Positions 52,775 to 64,000 of a stretch of 64,000 bases of DNA are shown one piece after another. Under the pieces are notes generated by a model. That model saw nothing but the letters and a program-made list of their open reading frames with translations. It was not told the origin of the DNA and did no database searches. The stretch's first letter is position 1; the number at the start of each line of letters is the position of its first letter. The position numbers were made by a program, and so were the translations under genes. The stretch spans positions 8,144,501 to 8,208,500 of the forward strand of contig JAYKKT010000074.1 in the NCBI GenBank assembly GCA_036023115.1, given 5' to 3'. This DNA is from Brasenia schreberi (Eukaryota > Streptophyta > Magnoliopsida > Nymphaeales > Cabombaceae).

Positions 52775-52775
52775 G
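52563..52775. repeat. Tandem duplication carrying (CT)n(TA)n, 126-bp unit
   Basis: The block 'TTTGTTTG.ATTTTTTAGCAC' to 'ATAGTCCCCCCCAACCTCTC' occurs at 52563 and 52689. Each copy is followed by (CT)n and (TA)n runs of different length. The two copies differ by only a base or two outside the microsatellites. Confidence 0.9.
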
Positions 52776-52789
52776 TGCTCAGTGCTTAA

Positions 52790-52960
52790 ATCCCATCGAG
52801 CATCTATAATCAAATGTAATAAATGATACAAGTTTGAATTAAAAATACTATACATTTATATTTACTTTTGCTTTATCACATTAATCGTTGATCTTTAAGA
52901 TCCAACTATTGACATAATAAAATAGGGGTTTAAGCATTTACCACATCCTCTTTCTCTTTG
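52790..52960. mobile_element. Small TA-flanked inverted-repeat element
   Basis: The left end 'GCTCAGTGCTTAAATCCCAT' and the reverse complement of the right end 'GGTAAATGCTTAAACCCCTA' form an imperfect inverted repeat. A (TA)n run lies immediately left. It contains 'TCGTTGATCTTTAAGATCCA', reminiscent of the fold-back element at 2.8 kb. Confidence 0.4.
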
Positions 52961-53995
52961 TTTATATATACAGTATAGTCGATACATACACTCATTGGTT
53001 CTTAAATCAGCTTAAACATCTTTAATGTTTGATTGACATTATCAATGATACATAATTGAATTTAAAAACATAAAGTACACTATATGTATTAAATGTAATG
53101 TATAATAAGTATAATAATTTTTTTGTTTTCAAATTCAAATCTCTATTGTTAATGATAAAAAAAAATATCCATGTATATCAATTAGATTTTGACTAAATTT
53201 GAGCATAAAAAAGAAAGTATGCACATATATCAATTCCTCTCTCTCTATATATATATAAATACATAAAAAGAGGGAGAAATTATATACGTTTAACCGTTTG
53301 GCATATAAAAAGGAACTATTTAGATTGAAAAAACAAAAGTTTCACTTTCATATCTTACTTTATTTCATATTATAAATGATTATAAAAGAATAAAAAACTT
53401 AACCAATTTATCTCCAGTTATCAAAAGGTGGCGCATTCATTTGCGCATACCAATATCAGTTCGTTTCTCTCTCTCTCTCTCTCTATGTATATATCTATAT
53501 CTATAAGTATATTAAAAAATAAGAGAAAATACTCAGTGCGCCATTTTGAGATGCTTTAGACATTTCGACTCTTTATAGAGAAGTGATTCTCTCGTCCTCT
53601 AAGTTGAACACATCTTGTTTTCCACTTTGAAAGGCATCCGTAATCCAAAAAACGATCGCCAATCATTCGAAATCCGTCCTTCTGTCATAAAACGAATTGC
53701 TAAGGCTATTTTCGGCCCAACGTTTTCGATCCCGTGAACCCCTCCATCTTTAAAATCGCCGACCTGGTGACGGGATCGCGCCGAGTTGCGCAACGTCGAC
53801 TTGGTGACCGGCAATCGCCGGTGCAGAGGGTGGTGGTGCCAACGGAGAGACAGTTGCCGGCCTGGTGGCGCCGGGAAACCATCTCTTTCTCTATTTAAAC
53901 CGTGTGAGGATGATCATCTGGGCTTAGAAAACAACAAAGAGACGAATTTGCACTGCCTCATCGATCTCTCTAATTCCAGAGTGGTGACATTGGTG

Positions 53996-56900
53996 ATGCG
54001 TGGATTCCGAAATGGTAATCCTGGATATTTCTTATTTTGCCCACTCTTTCTCCTTTCTTTTCTAGAAAAATCTCTTTTTCTCGCTGATTTTTGGGGTGTC
54101 AGTTAGACGGATGTTTCTCGCCGTTGATTTTGTTCCTTGTCGTATATTATAATGGTTCCGTCGCATGAATTTGAATATTTATTTCTTGGTTTTGTGTTTT
54201 TGTGTTCCTCTTGTCTGCTGTTGGTTTCTATTTTCGATGGTTTATGGTCCATATCTGGGGGTGGATTTCTTTTATCTTTTCCTTTGTGGAGAATCTCCGT
54301 TCGTCGGCGAGGAGGGTATGATGCAAGTAGGCGTTGATACCACGAAGGAAGCGTTTCTTTTTATAGGATTATATGGTAGTGGGATGTAGGATTTCTCTCT
54401 TCTCGGTGAGTTTTGCTTGGGAGAATTGGTGGGTATATTTGAACAGGGGGAAGAATCAAGTCGAGCGTAGACTGTTTGTCTCTTCCAGTTCAATGGTACA
54501 TATTCGGTTAAACAGTTGTTGTAGTTGAGTTCTGTTGATTGGTTTTGGTTCCACTTTGCATGCGTTGCAATTTTTTTGATATTTTCTATTGTTTGGATGA
54601 TTAAAGTTGTAGTGATTCTTATAGCTTGGAGATTTAAGAAGGAATGCTGATGCTGGTAATTCGTTGTTTTTGGTGAATTCAGGTTGTGGGTTCTAATCTT
54701 GTAGCAAGCCTTTCATCTGGACGTGAAAGCCTGCAGAAAGGAAAGAATAGGCCTCTATCTATTTGTGATTCGCCTGATCCTTCTTTGTCCTGCACCACGT
54801 TTAACATCCTTGCTCCTATCTACAAGCGACTCGGCAACGAGGTGAGGGGGGGAAATCGCCATCATTTGCTTAGCAGTTTCCGTTTGTCTATGGTCACATG
54901 TTTGTAATTGAATCTGCTATTGTGGATGATCCAAGCAGAGCTGCCGAGAAAGTGAATTCAGAGATTACTGGCTTACGAGGAACCAGGGCATTTTAGATCG
55001 GTTGCTTTGTGAAAGATCGTCAATTATATGTTTACAGGTTGGTTTGCAGACTAAGGTGCTCTTTTAGTTGGATGTTACTGGGACAATGAATCCTTGACAT
55101 GTGATATAATGAATCCGTTCATGTCTCATGCAGGAATTTTGGGTGAGCAATGAGGAACTTGTGTCTATGTATGAGAAGAGGCTGGTTGAAGCTGGTTATA
55201 TTACATACAAATTAGCAAGAACAAATAACCGTGGGGATGGTGCGTTTATTTTCCCTTTTCCTCTCCCCATATGTCTCTGTCATGCTGTTAAACATGTGGA
55301 ATGGGCGATTTTTGCTTATTTCACCAAAATTTTACCTTTAAATTAAAATACACTAGACATGTTTAAGAGTCCTCCAGCAATTTTGAAGGGCAGAGGGATA
55401 ATAGTGGTTGTGTTCCTCCAATTTCCCTTGTACAATTAAGAATGAACTCACCCTCTGATTCTTCTTTGAAGAGACTTCAAAACTTTTGATTCTTTGTTGT
55501 CCATACAACAGCTTGTTTACCATTTCCCACTCATGAACTGAAACACTCTTCAGTTTCAAAACATGGTTTGTATATGAGGTTTTTGAGTATTCCTTGCTTG
55601 TTCTGATTAGAAGTGGATCATCAAATGATCTGAAGTGAGACAAAATTGTGATAGTTTTTATGGTTACTCTCTTAGTTTATGAACTTTCAAATTGAAGCAG
55701 TCGCTTAGGTTAGGTTTTAATTCTAATAAAGTATCCTTTTTCTGGTGAAGCTTAAAGTACCATATTAGTTGTTTTCCAATCCACGCTGCATGTAAAATCA
55801 TGTGAAGATTTTGTACCTTGAAAAAAAAAAGGTAGCATCTTCTGTTGTTTGTTCTAGTTCAAGGTGCAGAACTTGGTCAAACATCTATATTCAGTAGGGA
55901 AATCTTGTGCTGAACGCTTTTAGAGCTCGACAGTTTGACTTCTTGTATTTGTTGGCAATTCATAATATATGATAACTTATTTCTTTCTTGTCCCTTTCTA
56001 TGAAGAAACCTTGTGTCAGTCCACTTACAGACAATGCAATTCAGTGGCGTTTCACTTTAAAAAGATGAAGTTGTCAGAACTGCTATCTCAGTGTCTTTCG
56101 AATTTTCGAATCCTTATCTTCCAACTAAGCTTCAAGGTCTAGTGTTTGTACGTCTTCATGAGTGGGACAGAAAGTAACTACCAACTAAAATGTTATACTT
56201 TATTATTGTTCTTTTAGTCCAATGTCATCTTCATTTGCATTCTATGTCCCAACTGTGGATAGAGTACTCGTATGCACCCCTTTCAAGGTATGGTTATTGT
56301 GTTCTTTGACAGGATGTCTGTCAAGTGGATATGCTCATTATGAACTACTGATATCGGTACTGCTGTTAAGCCTATTACTGCTTGTTGTTCTCGCGAGAGT
56401 TGAGATCCTTTCTATCCATTTGAAAAGTTTGTTCTCTTTTTCTTTCATCACGCGGACATCATTAAGTTTTGATGTGGTATAGACTTATAATGGCTAGATA
56501 AATTAAGCACTGAAAGCGATGATCTTATGGAAGAATTTACTATTCTGTGCAGGGTTATTGACTGCAATCCACAAGGATAAGTTCACAGTTTTGAACTACC
56601 CTGATTTACTCTTCAATGACTGTGGGGACCGTGTTGCTCAACTTTTGCATGTTAGATCAGCTGTTCCTTTTTGGAAAAACTTGAATAACAATATTCAGCA
56701 AGAAATTCTCATTGTTAATACCCATCTTCTATTTCCCCACAATTCTAGCCTCTCTATAGTTCGACTCCACCAGGTATGTTGGTGTTCTAATCCTAATTCC
56801 CATTCACTAATGTTATCATTTTAATGACCAGTTACCTAGGTTTCATGTTACGCCAAATTGAACTTGCTCGATCTGTTCAATTCTTTCACTCAATTAGGTG

Positions 56901-59091
56901 TACAAGATCTTGCAATATGTTGAATCATATCAAGAGGAACATATGCTTAACCCTGTGCCAGTTATACTATGTGGGTAAGTTTTTGCCTATCATCCTTTTG
57001 AGGTCCTTTTGTTTTCTGATGGTAATTTGTGAATCTTTCCATGAATTATAATTTGGGTATCTAAATCATCTCCATTGTTTTAGTGATTGGAACGGTAGCA
57101 AGCGTGGACATGTTTACAAGTTTCTTAGGTCCCAAGGGTTCATATCATCATATGATACCGCTCATCACTACACAGACAGTGATGCAGATGCTCACAAGGT
57201 TATAATACTTTTGATTCACATCCACATTAGCTTTAGCTTTATGCATACAATTTTACTGAATTTAGCTTCGGTATACCAGTGGGTTAGTCACCGCAATCAT
57301 CGTGGCAACATTTGCGGTGTGGATTTCATATGGCTCTTAAACCCCAACAAGTATCGAAAGCCACTAAAGACAAGCTGGACTGAGTCTGTGTTTGGAATAA
57401 TTAAGGTATGAGTTTTTCTTATTTTTACTTTTTTACTCGTCCCTTTCATTTATTCACTTTCTGATGGAAGTTTCCGGCACAAATGCTAGGTTCTTATCCG
57501 AATGATTCGGGGAACACAATTAGAAAGACTATCAGTACCTGAATCCTATGACCATGGATATAAAGGAAAACTGTAGGAGAATGTTATGTCATATGGAATT
57601 TGATTGCATGTCCTAGCGTTCTCAAGTATTGCTGAACCCAGGCATCCCGACTCTTTAAGTTTTTAAAAGTAATCAGGGATCTCAAAAGTGCTGTTATTCA
57701 TGAGGCTCTCTGTATCCATGGTTATTTTATCCAATATGTTTGCTCTAAATTTCAGGACAAGTTTGTTTTTGTGAACTGTTACATAGCCTTGAAAAGTAGA
57801 CTGAGGATCGTGTCTACTTTTAGCAATAAATTTTGCAGTTATGTGGTTTGCTGTATATTCCAAGTTTCAGCTAAAACTTTATCACTTGTCTCTGAGACAA
57901 GATGCTGTTTCTTCAAACTTTTCAAGTGATCATGGTATAAGAGGTAGTTAAAATGCTCTTTTTCATCAAGCATCGTCCTAACACAGGTTATCATGCTTCT
58001 TCAGCATAATCATCTTCGCCAAGCTTCAATGACAGATAATAATGCCTTCCATTTTCTTAGAACTAGAGATAGTTACGGTGATTGTGTTACCTTCTCTGGA
58101 TTTTGCCAAGGCCTTAATCAGGTGGGCAGTTTTTCTTAAGAATCAATATGTAAGATGCTCTAGGTCATCTACTCTAATATCCTATTGGTACCTCTACAGT
58201 TAGGATTAACCAACGGCCTAAGCTTTGAGGAGTTGCAAGACTTGTGGATTGAAGCTGATGCAGATGGAGACGGTGTCCTTGATTATAAAGAATTCCTGGT
58301 AAACACGTCTGAGAAATTTGCTCGTGTATCCTCATTATAATTTAACCACTTAAAGAAAAAACCAGTTGCACGTCTCTCAATTTTTTTCATAATATGTATG
58401 GTGAAAGAGCTCCATCAACTACTACAACAATAACTAAGCCTTTTCCCATATTAGATGGGGTCGGCTATATAGATTCTTTGTTTCCACATACTTCTATCAT
58501 AATTTGTAGAATCCATGGTAAATAAGTCCAAAGTTTTATGCTGTCCGTCGAAAGCCTAACACAACCCTCCTCCTTTATCCGGGCTTAGGACCGGTCATGC
58601 AAGGGTTAATCCTTACATGGGCGGAGTTAGCTCCATCAACTACTAAATAATTTAAAATTTTCACAGTGGTTGAATGATGGTGCTCAACTAGTTGAACATG
58701 ACGGTCAATATGGGGACTCTGGTTGGTGTTTTGAGAGTCATAGAGCTTTGTTATGTTTGAGTTTGTGTTCTGCAAGTTGTTCCTGTTAATAAGGTTCTTG
58801 GTTATGCCTTCAAGTTTCAGAAATTGACATTGTTTGATGTTCTTTCTTTGTTGGAAGCGTGTTTGGCATCCATCACAATCTGCACAGCAGGAGGAAATTT
58901 TAAGGAGATGCAACCGGCCAAGCAGCACCCAAGAGTCTGCTATTGGTTGTTTCCACGTGAAAGATGCGGTACTATTCCCACCTGAGGTTGAAAGTGGAAT
59001 GTGGCCAGAAAACTACTCCCTTTCTGATCATGCCCATTTGACCGTGATCTTTTCTCCAGTGAGAATGCCGTGCTCTCAACCAATCTGCTAA
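53996..59091 (+). CDS. Endonuclease/exonuclease/phosphatase protein with EF-hand (At1g02270-like), 11 exons
   Basis: Proposed exons are 53996-54014, 54705-54841, 54936-55037, 55134-55239, 56553-56773, 56898-56974, 57084-57198, 57280-57405, 57987-58121, 58200-58298 and 58858-59091, giving 456 aa. Exons 2-11 are well supported. The first was chosen because it is the only ATG exon found that joins in frame, using TTGTAG|CA as the exon 2 acceptor. Catalytic motifs of the Mg-dependent EEP/CCR4-like fold are intact: TFNIL (Asn40), CLQEFW (Glu87), NTHLLFP, CGDWNG, GVDFIW and LSDHAHL near the end. A canonical EF-hand loop DADGDGVLDYKE (366-377) interrupts the nuclease domain before its last motif. 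Family knowledge: plant members are annotated as calcium-binding EEP proteins of unknown substrate, related to CCR4 deadenylases. The last intron contains a LINE-derived insertion. A role in calcium-regulated RNA or phosphoester cleavage is inference. Confidence 0.9.
58408..58645 (-). mobile_element. 204-bp RTE-derived short element in the last EEP intron
   Basis: The body (58425-58628) is bounded by a 17-bp direct repeat AGCTCCATCAACTACTA (58408-58424 and 58629-58645), a target-site duplication. On the minus strand it starts 'AACTCCGCCCATGTAAGG', the head of the RTE at 14.04 kb, including 'AAGCCCGGATAAAGGAGGAG'. It ends with the RTE tail ('GAATCTATATAGCCGACCCC', 'GGGAAAAGGCTTAGTTATTG'). Only about 200 bp lie between the ends and there is no coding part. 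It is a non-autonomous LINE-end element presumably mobilised by RTE proteins, antisense to the host gene. Confidence 0.85.
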
Positions 59092-59337
59092 AATAATCCT
59101 CACAGCAGTAGATACCTTTACCGATTTTGGATGCTTGGTTGTTGTAAGTCATTAGAAATATAAGCATTTATATACCGAAGAAAAGAGTGTCTTGCCAATC
59201 CCTTTTACTGGCTTGTCCTCCATTGTATACTACAGTGTGGCGAGTCTCAATGATGATAAACTCAATAACTAATCTGTAACAGCTTACCTTCTATAATTCA
59301 ACATATATAGTTAAATTTGCTTGATATTAGTATTTAT

Positions 59338-59736
59338 TGACATAAATTTTAATCCCTCTATCTAAAAATATCACCAATATCTCACCGAAGTAATCCACAA
59401 ACTCCAACACTAACAATCTCGAAGGATCCTCAACAACCCAAATAGCCAAAGAAATCACCAAACACTTGGTGTATGAATCAAACCGAATATCAAACAAGTC
59501 AAGTGAGTATAGAAAGCTTTAATTTTATTGAGTATCTCTTCTATTTATAGAGGTTTTTACAAATGATAGAGAGAGAGAGAAATTACAAATGACAAAGGTG
59601 TTGGGAGTAGTTGCTCTCAACGGCTACAACAACTAGCCGTTGGGAAGAGGGGGATTGTTTCTTGAGGCTCAATCCTCAAAGGTCCTAGATGGACTTGTTG
59701 GGCCCTATTGACTTAATATCCCTATTATATTTAACA
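59338..59736 (-). mobile_element. LTR of the Ty1-copia element
   Basis: On the minus strand it starts TGTTAAATATAATAGGG, directly after the purine-rich 'AAGTTTGAGGGATGA', a typical copia polypurine tract. This makes it the 3' LTR of the minus-strand element. The far end is put at a TG/CA dinucleotide near 59338 and is uncertain. A (GA)n tract lies inside at about 59570. No second LTR is seen in the window. Confidence 0.6.
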
Positions 59737-62580
59737 TCATCCCTCAAACTTGCAGTGTATATGTCAAAAGTTAATATAATAGAAAAATAAATCTAGGGGT
59801 TGACAAGGATTTAGTAAAGAAATTTGTCAACTGTAGCTCTAAAGTAACATAGCACAAAGTAAATCTTTTCTTCAAGCATTCCTCTCAAAGATAATGATAG
59901 TCTATCTCAATATGTTTAGTTCTTTTATGGAATGTATTATTGAGGCAATATAAATGACGTTTTTGTTATCACAAAGCAATTCGATAGAGTCTTTGAAAGC
60001 AACCTCCATGCCTAGTGATCCAAGATATCTTAGCTGTTGTAGTGGCCATGACTGTATATTCTGTCTCTCTAGACGATAATGACACCTTATGTTATTTTTT
60101 ACATCTCTAAGAAATAAGAGAATCACCTAAAAATACATAATAATCAATGGTGGAATGTTTATTGTTAACATCCTCACTCCAATCAGTACAAGTGTAAGCA
60201 ATTAATTTAAAAGAAGATGATGAGGTTAGAATGATCTCCCTTCAAGTGTATCCTTTATGTATCTTACAATTCGCATAACGGTACTCATGTGTATACTGGT
60301 GGGGGCTTGTTAAAACTGACTTGCCACATATACTGCGTATGCTATGTATGATCAAGTGATGGTAAGATACGTCAAGGCTCCTATCATGTGGAAGGAGTGA
60401 GATCCTCTAATTTTCCCCATCTATAATCCTCAGCTTGGTTTCGTGCTTACTTTCTAATCATCTATTAATGTTGACCTGTTAACAATATCACTAGCAAACT
60501 TTGTTTGTGATATAAAATAACTTATGTTATTATGGGTTACTTCTATTCCCAAAATAACTAAGAAATACAAGATCTTTTAATTCAAATCATCCATTAGAAT
60601 TGGGTCCATAGATTATACAAATGATTCACTGACAAAAAGCAAAATTCATGATATGAGTAATAAGACAACCAAAATCTGGGACAAGTAGAAAAGATTATGA
60701 AAGACAAGAAAAAAAAACCTCTAACTCCAGATATAGAGGATATAGATATTAGTACTAACAAGATAAATTCTAGTAATAAAAGAACGGAATCCCAGAAACA
60801 TATTTGGCAAAGATCTAAAAAAAGAAGAAGTGTTTGATTAATCCCTAAATGCAACTCTTTTAGCAAGTCTTTTTTTATTTGTAATATCTCATTTTAATCA
60901 CTTTCGCTGATAATCGTATCATCTACATAAAGAAGTAGAATCACAATACATGCACTCGTTTTTCTCACAAACAAGATATTGTCAGTATACCAAGAGCGAA
61001 AATTTCGTGCAATCATAAAGTTCTCAAATCTATCAAATCAAGCATTAAGAAATTGTTTGAGTTCATATGAAACCTTTCTAAGTTAAAGAGCATAATTACT
61101 TAGAACAATGAATCCTGGATGGGGAGCCATATAGATATCTTGTCAAGGTTTCCATTCAAAAAGTCATTTTTAACATCTAATTGACATATGTCTTTTTCTT
61201 TAATTACATAAATAAAAATAAAAATACAAGCAATAGTCATATGATTAACCGGTGTAAATGTTTCCTCATAATCAATCTCATATTCTTGAGAGTACCTCTT
61301 AGCCACAAATCTTGCTTGGTATCTTTTAATAAAACCATCTCAGTGAGTTTTGACCTTATAGACCCATCTATAACTAATAATTCTTTTTTCTTTGAGTTTG
61401 AGAACAATATCTAAAGTACAATTTCTTTCTAGAGCTTCTAATTCAACATTCATAGCTTTCTTCCATTTTCAATTATTTTTGTTTGTTCATAATGATTGGG
61501 TTCAAGAATACTTGATATGGTAGCTATGTTATTTCTGTGTTATGGTTGAAATGATTGATAAGACACAAATCTTTAAAGAGGTTTTATGATTCTTTTGCTA
61601 AGAGCATTATCATTTTCTTTATTATTTCTTACATAATGATGTTCAAAAGGTCTTAAAACATTTTCTCTTGTTTCAAGGTTTCTAGATTCATCTTCTAGTT
61701 GAACCATGCTATCATCTTATACTTTCTCGTTCTCATCTAACCTTTCGTCTAATATTTCATCCAAAAATATATAAATATCTTATGTGCTTTGAGATTCATT
61801 TTTATAATAACATTTATCTTCAATGAATTTGACATCTCTAGACATATAAAGTTTATCCTCTTTTGAGTCATAACACCTATACATCTTTTTATCAATATCA
61901 TAACTAAGAAAAACACATTTAGTGACCTTGAAACTTAACTTATCATTCTTATCGATATAAATATAATATTTATATCCAAAAACTTTTAACCGATCATAAC
62001 TAAGTTTATTAGAAAACAATTTTTACAATTTTCAAGTTTGGATGATGACATTCTATTTATCAAATATACGGATGTTAGATCAGTTTCGGTCCACAAGTGT
62101 TTTAGAACTTTATTAGTTAATAACAAAGTTCTAGTAGTTTTAATAATATGTCTATGTTTTTCTCGGTTAAACCATTTTATTGTAGGGTTTTGGTGTAAGA
62201 TTTTTTATGTCAAATTCTATTTTTTAAGATAGTTTTTAACTCATTTGAGAGATATTCACTCCCGAAAACAGTTCTTAAGGCTTTGGCATTAGTTTAAAAT
62301 TGGATCTTGATCATATTGTGAAAAGTTAAAAAATATTTTAAAACTTTCAATTTATATTTCAAGAAATATAGCTAAGTGTGTCGAGTGATGTCATCTATAA
62401 AAATAATATAATAGGTCACTCCTCCTTTTGAGGTTATGGGAGTGGGTGCTCAAACATCAAATGTACTAATTAAAATGCCTTTTTTGTGATAAATATTCTA
62501 TCACAAAATGATGTATGATGTGTTTTGCCAAAAATACAATCATGTGAATTTCTTGGCACTCTTAAATAAGATTATAGGCT
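59737..62580 (-). mobile_element. Degenerate Ty1-copia retrotransposon (pol region)
   Basis: In minus-strand order, integrase pieces occur at about 62.3-62.56 kb and the integrase C-terminal part at 61780-62019 ('LKVFGYKYYIYIDKNDKL', 'CYDSKEDKLYMSRDVKF'). Reverse transcriptase follows at 61100-61306 ('YSQEYEIDYEETFTPVNHMT', 'QLDVKNDFLNGNL'). RNase H is at 59902-60126 ('LGMEVAFKDSIELLCDNKN'). The order INT-RT-RNaseH is that of copia elements. Frames are broken everywhere. No gag, PBS or 5' LTR could be recognised, so the 5' part is lost or too decayed. Confidence 0.8.
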
Positions 62581-64000
62581 GTACACTTAAACTTTTAGGG
62601 TTCCAGAATGAGACATCATGGAACTTACTATGAAAAGCAGAGGCCTTGGCATGACTAAAGTGGGCTGTGGCTCTCAAACCGCAAAGTCAATTTGTTTACT
62701 GTTTGTCAAATCAGTGCTTATTAAGGTCTGCAACTTTGTGCTTCAGGTTGTGTTTGTGTCGTTAGAATTTGCGGACTCACAACCAGAACAACATGAACAC
62801 AACCGAGTCTCTTGTAACTTTGAGTGCACACGTGTTTTCCGTGTCATGGTTGTGTTTATTGCCGGAAATTGCTAGCAATTTCATTTCATGTGTTGTGTCC
62901 TCGTGTCAAAACAGATAAAGCCACCTGATTTCTCTCCTATAACTCTTCAGGTGGACAAAACACAGGCTTTCGGATCGCGTTTACTTCTGATAACCGTGTC
63001 AGTGAAAGAAGATGTGTACAAGTTAGTGTTCATGGTCCTACGTATTTAGAAGGACATCAATCAATAATTGCCAAAGGAGGCCTTTATACGATCTTTGTTG
63101 GCCAAATAAGAGGCTAGAACGTTCAATGGCAGACTTAGGAATTTTTCAGATTTCGAATGAGGTGCATGTCTCATTTCACACTCAAGTAGGTCCGCCACTG
63201 AGAACGGTGCTTCCTCCTTGAGATCTTCAGACAATGTGGATCACCACAACAAAAAGTCTCGCAAAATCCTGACAGAAATCCAAATTAAATTTTCTGGAGG
63301 AAAATGCACTTTGAATGCCAAGAATAAGTAATTAGACTATTAACAACAACAAAAGGGATTTTTCAGTAATAACTATATTTGACGGAAAACCCCTTTATAT
63401 TTTAGGACACGCATTAACGCATGCACCCACACACACAAAGCATGCACAAATGAAAAGGTTTGCATTGGATGTGAAGCCAAATTAGTACGTTGAGAGGTCT
63501 TCTCTAGGGGTGACCAATTCACGTTAGTAGTACACCACCACCCATCAAAAGCATGAAGTTGAGCATGCTCTCAACGTTCAGAAAATGAGACGACATATTC
63601 CGAAGACTTTTTCTTCTTGGTTACGACAGGAGGCCAAAGCCTTGTAACGACCAGGAGTCGAACTCCTGCCGAGGCGATAACTTCCACCGTGCACTGCCAT
63701 TAGGCCATCACTCTAGGTGACATGTTCTAAGACTTTAAGTAACTGTTTAATCCAAATCCTCTATTTAATCTAAATGAATTTCCATGTTCTTAACAAATTC
63801 AAAGTTATTTTCAAAAACCATAGCTGCCGTTTGATCCCAATCCTTAATTAGCAAAAATGAGAGAGAGGTATCGTCCAAACACCTGCTGTTAAAACTAGCT
63901 TTTACTGTAACATGTTAATGATCCGAAATAGCCTCAAAACTTTGCTGCAAAAAGAGTTGAGTTCAAACCAGAACCGAAACCAGCCTGGTCCCGCTTTGAT
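62581..64000. other. Region without a recognised gene
   Basis: Beyond the copia remnant there is no coding region I can support. A 'GGTCCGCCACTGAGAACGG' repeat end lies near 63189, a SINE-like piece at 63.63-63.72 kb, and the 'AACCAGAACCGAAACC' dispersed repeat at the very end. Confidence 0.5.
63625..63720 (-). mobile_element. tRNA-derived SINE head
   Basis: On the minus strand 'AGTGATGGCCTAATGGCAGT' gives an A box and 'GGCAGGAGTTCGACTCCTGG' a B box inside a perfect T-arm-like stem. They are separated by about 40 bp as in a tRNA. A non-tRNA body ('AAGGCTTTGGCCTCCTGTCG') follows instead of an acceptor stem. This is better explained as a SINE than as a working tRNA gene. Confidence 0.6.

Noticed and set aside
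57663..57863. 66-codon minus-strand frame within the EEP gene
   Set aside because: Lies in intron 8 on the opposite strand with no family signal.
63625..63720. A functional tRNA gene
   Set aside because: A and B boxes are present, but no acceptor stem pairs and the sequence after the T-arm is not tRNA-like, so it is listed as a SINE head.

Overview
The window is plant nuclear DNA, almost certainly from an angiosperm. The evidence is spliced genes with GT..AG introns and plant-specific families: a heavy-metal-associated isoprenylated protein, a NAC factor, an ILR1-type auxin-conjugate hydrolase and a PG1-beta/BURP protein. Other support is a telo-box next to a ribosomal protein gene, a plant RTE-clade LINE, Ty1-copia and tRNA-derived SINE remnants, and very abundant (TA)n, (CT)n and (TG)n microsatellites. 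The species cannot be told from the sequence. Gene density is low, about five intact genes and one broken gene in 64 kb. All exon boundaries were read by eye from splice consensus, reading frame and family conservation.

Layout. 1-6.1 kb: no confident gene; a SINE-like piece, fold-back elements and long (TA)n tracts. 6.2-8.4 kb (+): two-HMA-domain HIPP metal-binding protein, five exons. 10.75-12.80 kb: a 2-kb solo LTR with a perfect 5-bp target duplication. 13.3-16.6 kb: a duplicated microsatellite-bearing cassette, then a broken RTE LINE (+). 18.0-21.8 kb (-): five-exon M20 amidohydrolase (IAA-amino acid hydrolase ILR1-like). 22-28.6 kb: repeats, one of the longest (TA)n blocks and a possible LTR fragment. 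28.7-31.9 kb (-): six-exon NAC factor with a C-terminal membrane anchor. 36.5-37.3 kb (-): a 5'-truncated RTE copy with a 14-bp target duplication. 39.3-39.7 kb (-): RPS17, with a telo-box and a SINE just upstream. 42.8-43.8 kb (+): a decayed PG1-beta/BURP gene. 44-53.5 kb: a region dominated by microsatellites and small TA-flanked elements. 54.0-59.1 kb (+): eleven-exon endonuclease/exonuclease/phosphatase protein with an EF-hand, carrying a 204-bp LINE-derived insertion in its last intron. 59.3-62.6 kb (-): a degenerate Ty1-copia element with an LTR and polypurine tract. 62.6-64 kb: no gene; a tRNA-like SINE fragment.

The genes are unrelated housekeeping or regulatory loci on both strands and do not form a pathway or cluster. 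I see no candidate for a new multi-gene system. The most unusual signal is non-genic. Small inverted-repeat elements recur and abut (TA)n tracts, which recalls the microsatellite-associated 'Micron' elements described in rice. There is also a short RTE derivative made only of the LINE's two ends.
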